A program made the position numbers and the translations under genes. This document shows, piece by piece, positions 13,656-14,855 of a DNA stretch of 14,855 nucleotides; position 1 is the first letter of the stretch, and each line of letters begins with the position of its first letter. This stretch comes from an uncultured Ruminococcus sp. (GTDB lineage Bacteria > Bacillota_A > Clostridia > Oscillospirales > Acutalibacteraceae): NCBI GenBank assembly GCA_902773395.1, contig CACYEJ010000324.1:1-14855 (forward strand). Reading direction: 5' to 3'. Below the pieces are notes generated by a model. That model did no database searches. It saw only the letters and a list, made by a program, of their open reading frames with translations, and was not told where the DNA came from.

Positions 13656-14003
13656 ATGAAAAGCAAAGTTGTATTTTTACTGAATTTTCTTTGGACAAGT
13701 TTTATTGCATTTTCATTTCCAGTATGTTTTGGCTGGATTTTCCTTGATATAACCGGTCATTCAAAAGGTTATAGCTATGATTTAGGACCGGAAAAAGATG
13801 TTTCTATAATTTTAGGCTGTGTTGAGTTGTTGATTTGGATTGCTTTGTCATTACCTTCAAATATATATGTTTTTCGTAAAATAATCAATAATGGCAAGAT
13901 GTATCTACTAATTTTAATTGCATTTTATATAGCTCTTGCTGTAATATGTATTATAGTTACAGGTGGCTGGTCGGCATACTCAAAAGGTGTTTTCAACATA
14001 TAA
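13656..14003 (+). CDS. Hypothetical small three-helix membrane protein
   Basis: I do not recognise this 115-residue protein. It has about three predicted transmembrane helices (roughly residues 5-29, 50-69 and 82-102), a short loop 'GHSKGYSYDLGPEKD' between the first two, and a basic stretch 'RKIINNGK' between the second and third. The C-terminus after the third helix is short. Earlier in-frame starts (TTG 13611, ATG 13620) lack a properly spaced ribosome site; GGAGG at 13646-13650 selects ATG 13656. The coding sequence is more AT-rich than the housekeeping genes upstream, consistent with an accessory gene. It lies 80 bases after the toxin remnant with no clear promoter of its own. Confidence 0.65.
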   Translation: MKSKVVFLLNFLWTSFIAFSFPVCFGWIFLDITGHSKGYSYDLGPEKDVSIILGCVELLIWIALSLPSNIYVFRKIINNGKMYLLILIAFYIALAVICIIVTGGWSAYSKGVFNI

Positions 14004-14123
14004 AATTCTCATTTACAAATAAAAATATTATCGAATATTTAATAATGTACGGTGTATAAAAAACTATCTTCATGTATAAACTTTGCCGCTCAGCACTAAT
14101 AGAAATTAAGAGGAGATTTTTTC

Positions 14124-14765
14124 ATGGTAAAAGTTACAGTTCAAAACGGCGTATTTCAAATTAACGGTACATTCAATTTCGGGTATATGGGTTTGTATAA
14201 GGACGAAGCTATACAGATTTTAGACAGCGTTGAAGAAGTAAAGGATTGGGAAATCATCAGCGAAGCTCTTGATACCGATAACTGCTCTAATGATGATATA
14301 GCAGAATTTCTTACGAATTATATGAACACTCTGGAGGACAAAATTCAGAAGAATATAAAACAATTGAATAATAATTTTTTGATGAGAGTATTTGCAGATA
14401 TGGAGTCTTGCGGCTCACAGTTTTGGAAACATGACGAGCTTACGGTTAGGGAGCATATGCCCGATAACCCCGATGATGATATTTATCCGCCAAACTATGA
14501 AGCTATGACAGAACTTGAAAATGAATATGAGGATTCCCCGAATGACGGAAGTGTCGATAAAACTGATGTGGAGTTTGTACTTAGAAAGCTGTTCCCGATG
14601 TTTGATTGGGATAATTTTATAAATGGTATAGAACCTGAGGCGGTGTGTTTGTCCGATGAATATATAAGTTTTCAATGTTCCGATAAATTTAATCACGCTG
14701 TTTTATGCAGTGCGTATGATGAACTTGATTCTGAACTGAGGTTTACGGACTGGCATAATTTTTGA
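14124..14765 (+). CDS. Hypothetical strongly acidic soluble protein
   Basis: I do not recognise this 213-residue protein. It has no signal peptide and no membrane helix. By my count it has 46 Asp/Glu against 14 Lys/Arg. Acidic patches cluster at about 114-120 (DNPDDD) and 131-148 (ELENEYEDSPNDGSVDKTD). Six cysteines are scattered without a metal-binding spacing. The N-terminal 'VKVTVQNGVFQINGTFNFGYMGL' looks like a beta-hairpin entry, followed by amphipathic helices. AGGAG at 14111-14115 is well spaced for ATG 14124. It is separated by 120 AT-rich bases from the membrane protein; no clear -35/-10 pair was found there. Accessory roles such as immunity or inhibitor protein are possible but unsupported. 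Confidence 0.7.
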   Translation: MVKVTVQNGVFQINGTFNFGYMGLYKDEAIQILDSVEEVKDWEIISEALDTDNCSNDDIAEFLTNYMNTLEDKIQKNIKQLNNNFLMRVFADMESCGSQFWKHDELTVREHMPDNPDDDIYPPNYEAMTELENEYEDSPNDGSVDKTDVEFVLRKLFPMFDWDNFINGIEPEAVCLSDEYISFQCSDKFNHAVLCSAYDELDSELRFTDWHNF

Positions 14766-14855
14766 TTTAAGATAATTTATAAGATTAGAAATGTGAGTTA
14801 TCCTCAAAAACAAAATTTATTTCATTCAACATAATACACTCAATTTTTCATTAAA

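Noticed and set aside
14023..14040. AAATATT/AATATTT hairpin after the small membrane protein
   Set aside because: A seven-pair A-T stem in AT-rich sequence with no T-tract is expected by chance.

Overview
The window looks like part of the chromosome of an anaerobic, low-to-medium-GC Clostridia species, most likely a Ruminococcus-like member of the Oscillospiraceae. The basis is the gene content (ThyX instead of ThyA in what is visible, YmdB, MltG next to a U32 hydroxylase, a DUF1858 redox protein), strong AAGGAGG-type ribosome binding sites, AT-rich spacers, and dispersed palindromic repeats built around TTTGATCAAA. All real genes are on the plus strand. No rRNA, tRNA, CRISPR array or transposase is visible.

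Region 1 (1-5450) is a four-gene ABC transport operon: a GldA-like ATPase, a GldF-like ABC-2 permease, a GldG-like membrane protein with a long charged cytoplasmic tail, and a DUF4340 membrane-anchored protein. It ends in a strong intrinsic terminator and is bracketed by inverted copies of one dispersed repeat.

Region 2 (5451-5873) is a gene-free stretch holding repeat debris, a 9-bp-arm inverted repeat and a perfect 14-bp palindrome. The palindrome lies where a class II activator would bind, upstream of a small DUF1858 gene (5874-6074). A terminator follows that gene, then a ymdB-type phosphodiesterase (6229-7002).

Region 3 (7149-11524) is a probable operon starting at a good extended -10 promoter with a 19-bp perfect palindrome over the predicted start site. 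It holds thyX, tmk, a DJ-1/PfpI protein, 5-formyltetrahydrofolate cyclo-ligase and mltG. The first, second and fourth genes join folate one-carbon metabolism to dTTP supply: ThyX makes dTMP, Tmk makes dTDP, and the cyclo-ligase returns stored 5-formyl-THF to the active pool. MltG trims or terminates nascent peptidoglycan strands.

Region 4 (11525-12924) contains a second copy of a 34-base dispersed repeat, then a leader with a strong hairpin and a TrhP-type U32 tRNA hydroxylase. The mltG-trhP order recalls the mltG(yrrL)-trmR-trhP1-trhP2 cluster of Bacillus subtilis with the middle genes missing.

Region 5 (12972-14855) is accessory. A RelB/DinJ antitoxin with a consensus promoter and operator-like half-sites is followed by a YafQ toxin gene broken by a single-base frameshift just before most of its catalytic residues. 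Two unrecognised genes follow: a small three-helix membrane protein and a very acidic soluble protein.

The points most worth a second look are the frameshifted toxin beside an intact antitoxin, the palindromes at the thyX and DUF1858 promoters, the inverted repeats around the ABC operon, and the acidic orphan protein. I see no clearly new multi-gene system. The GldG/DUF4340 transporter is the least understood conserved unit here.
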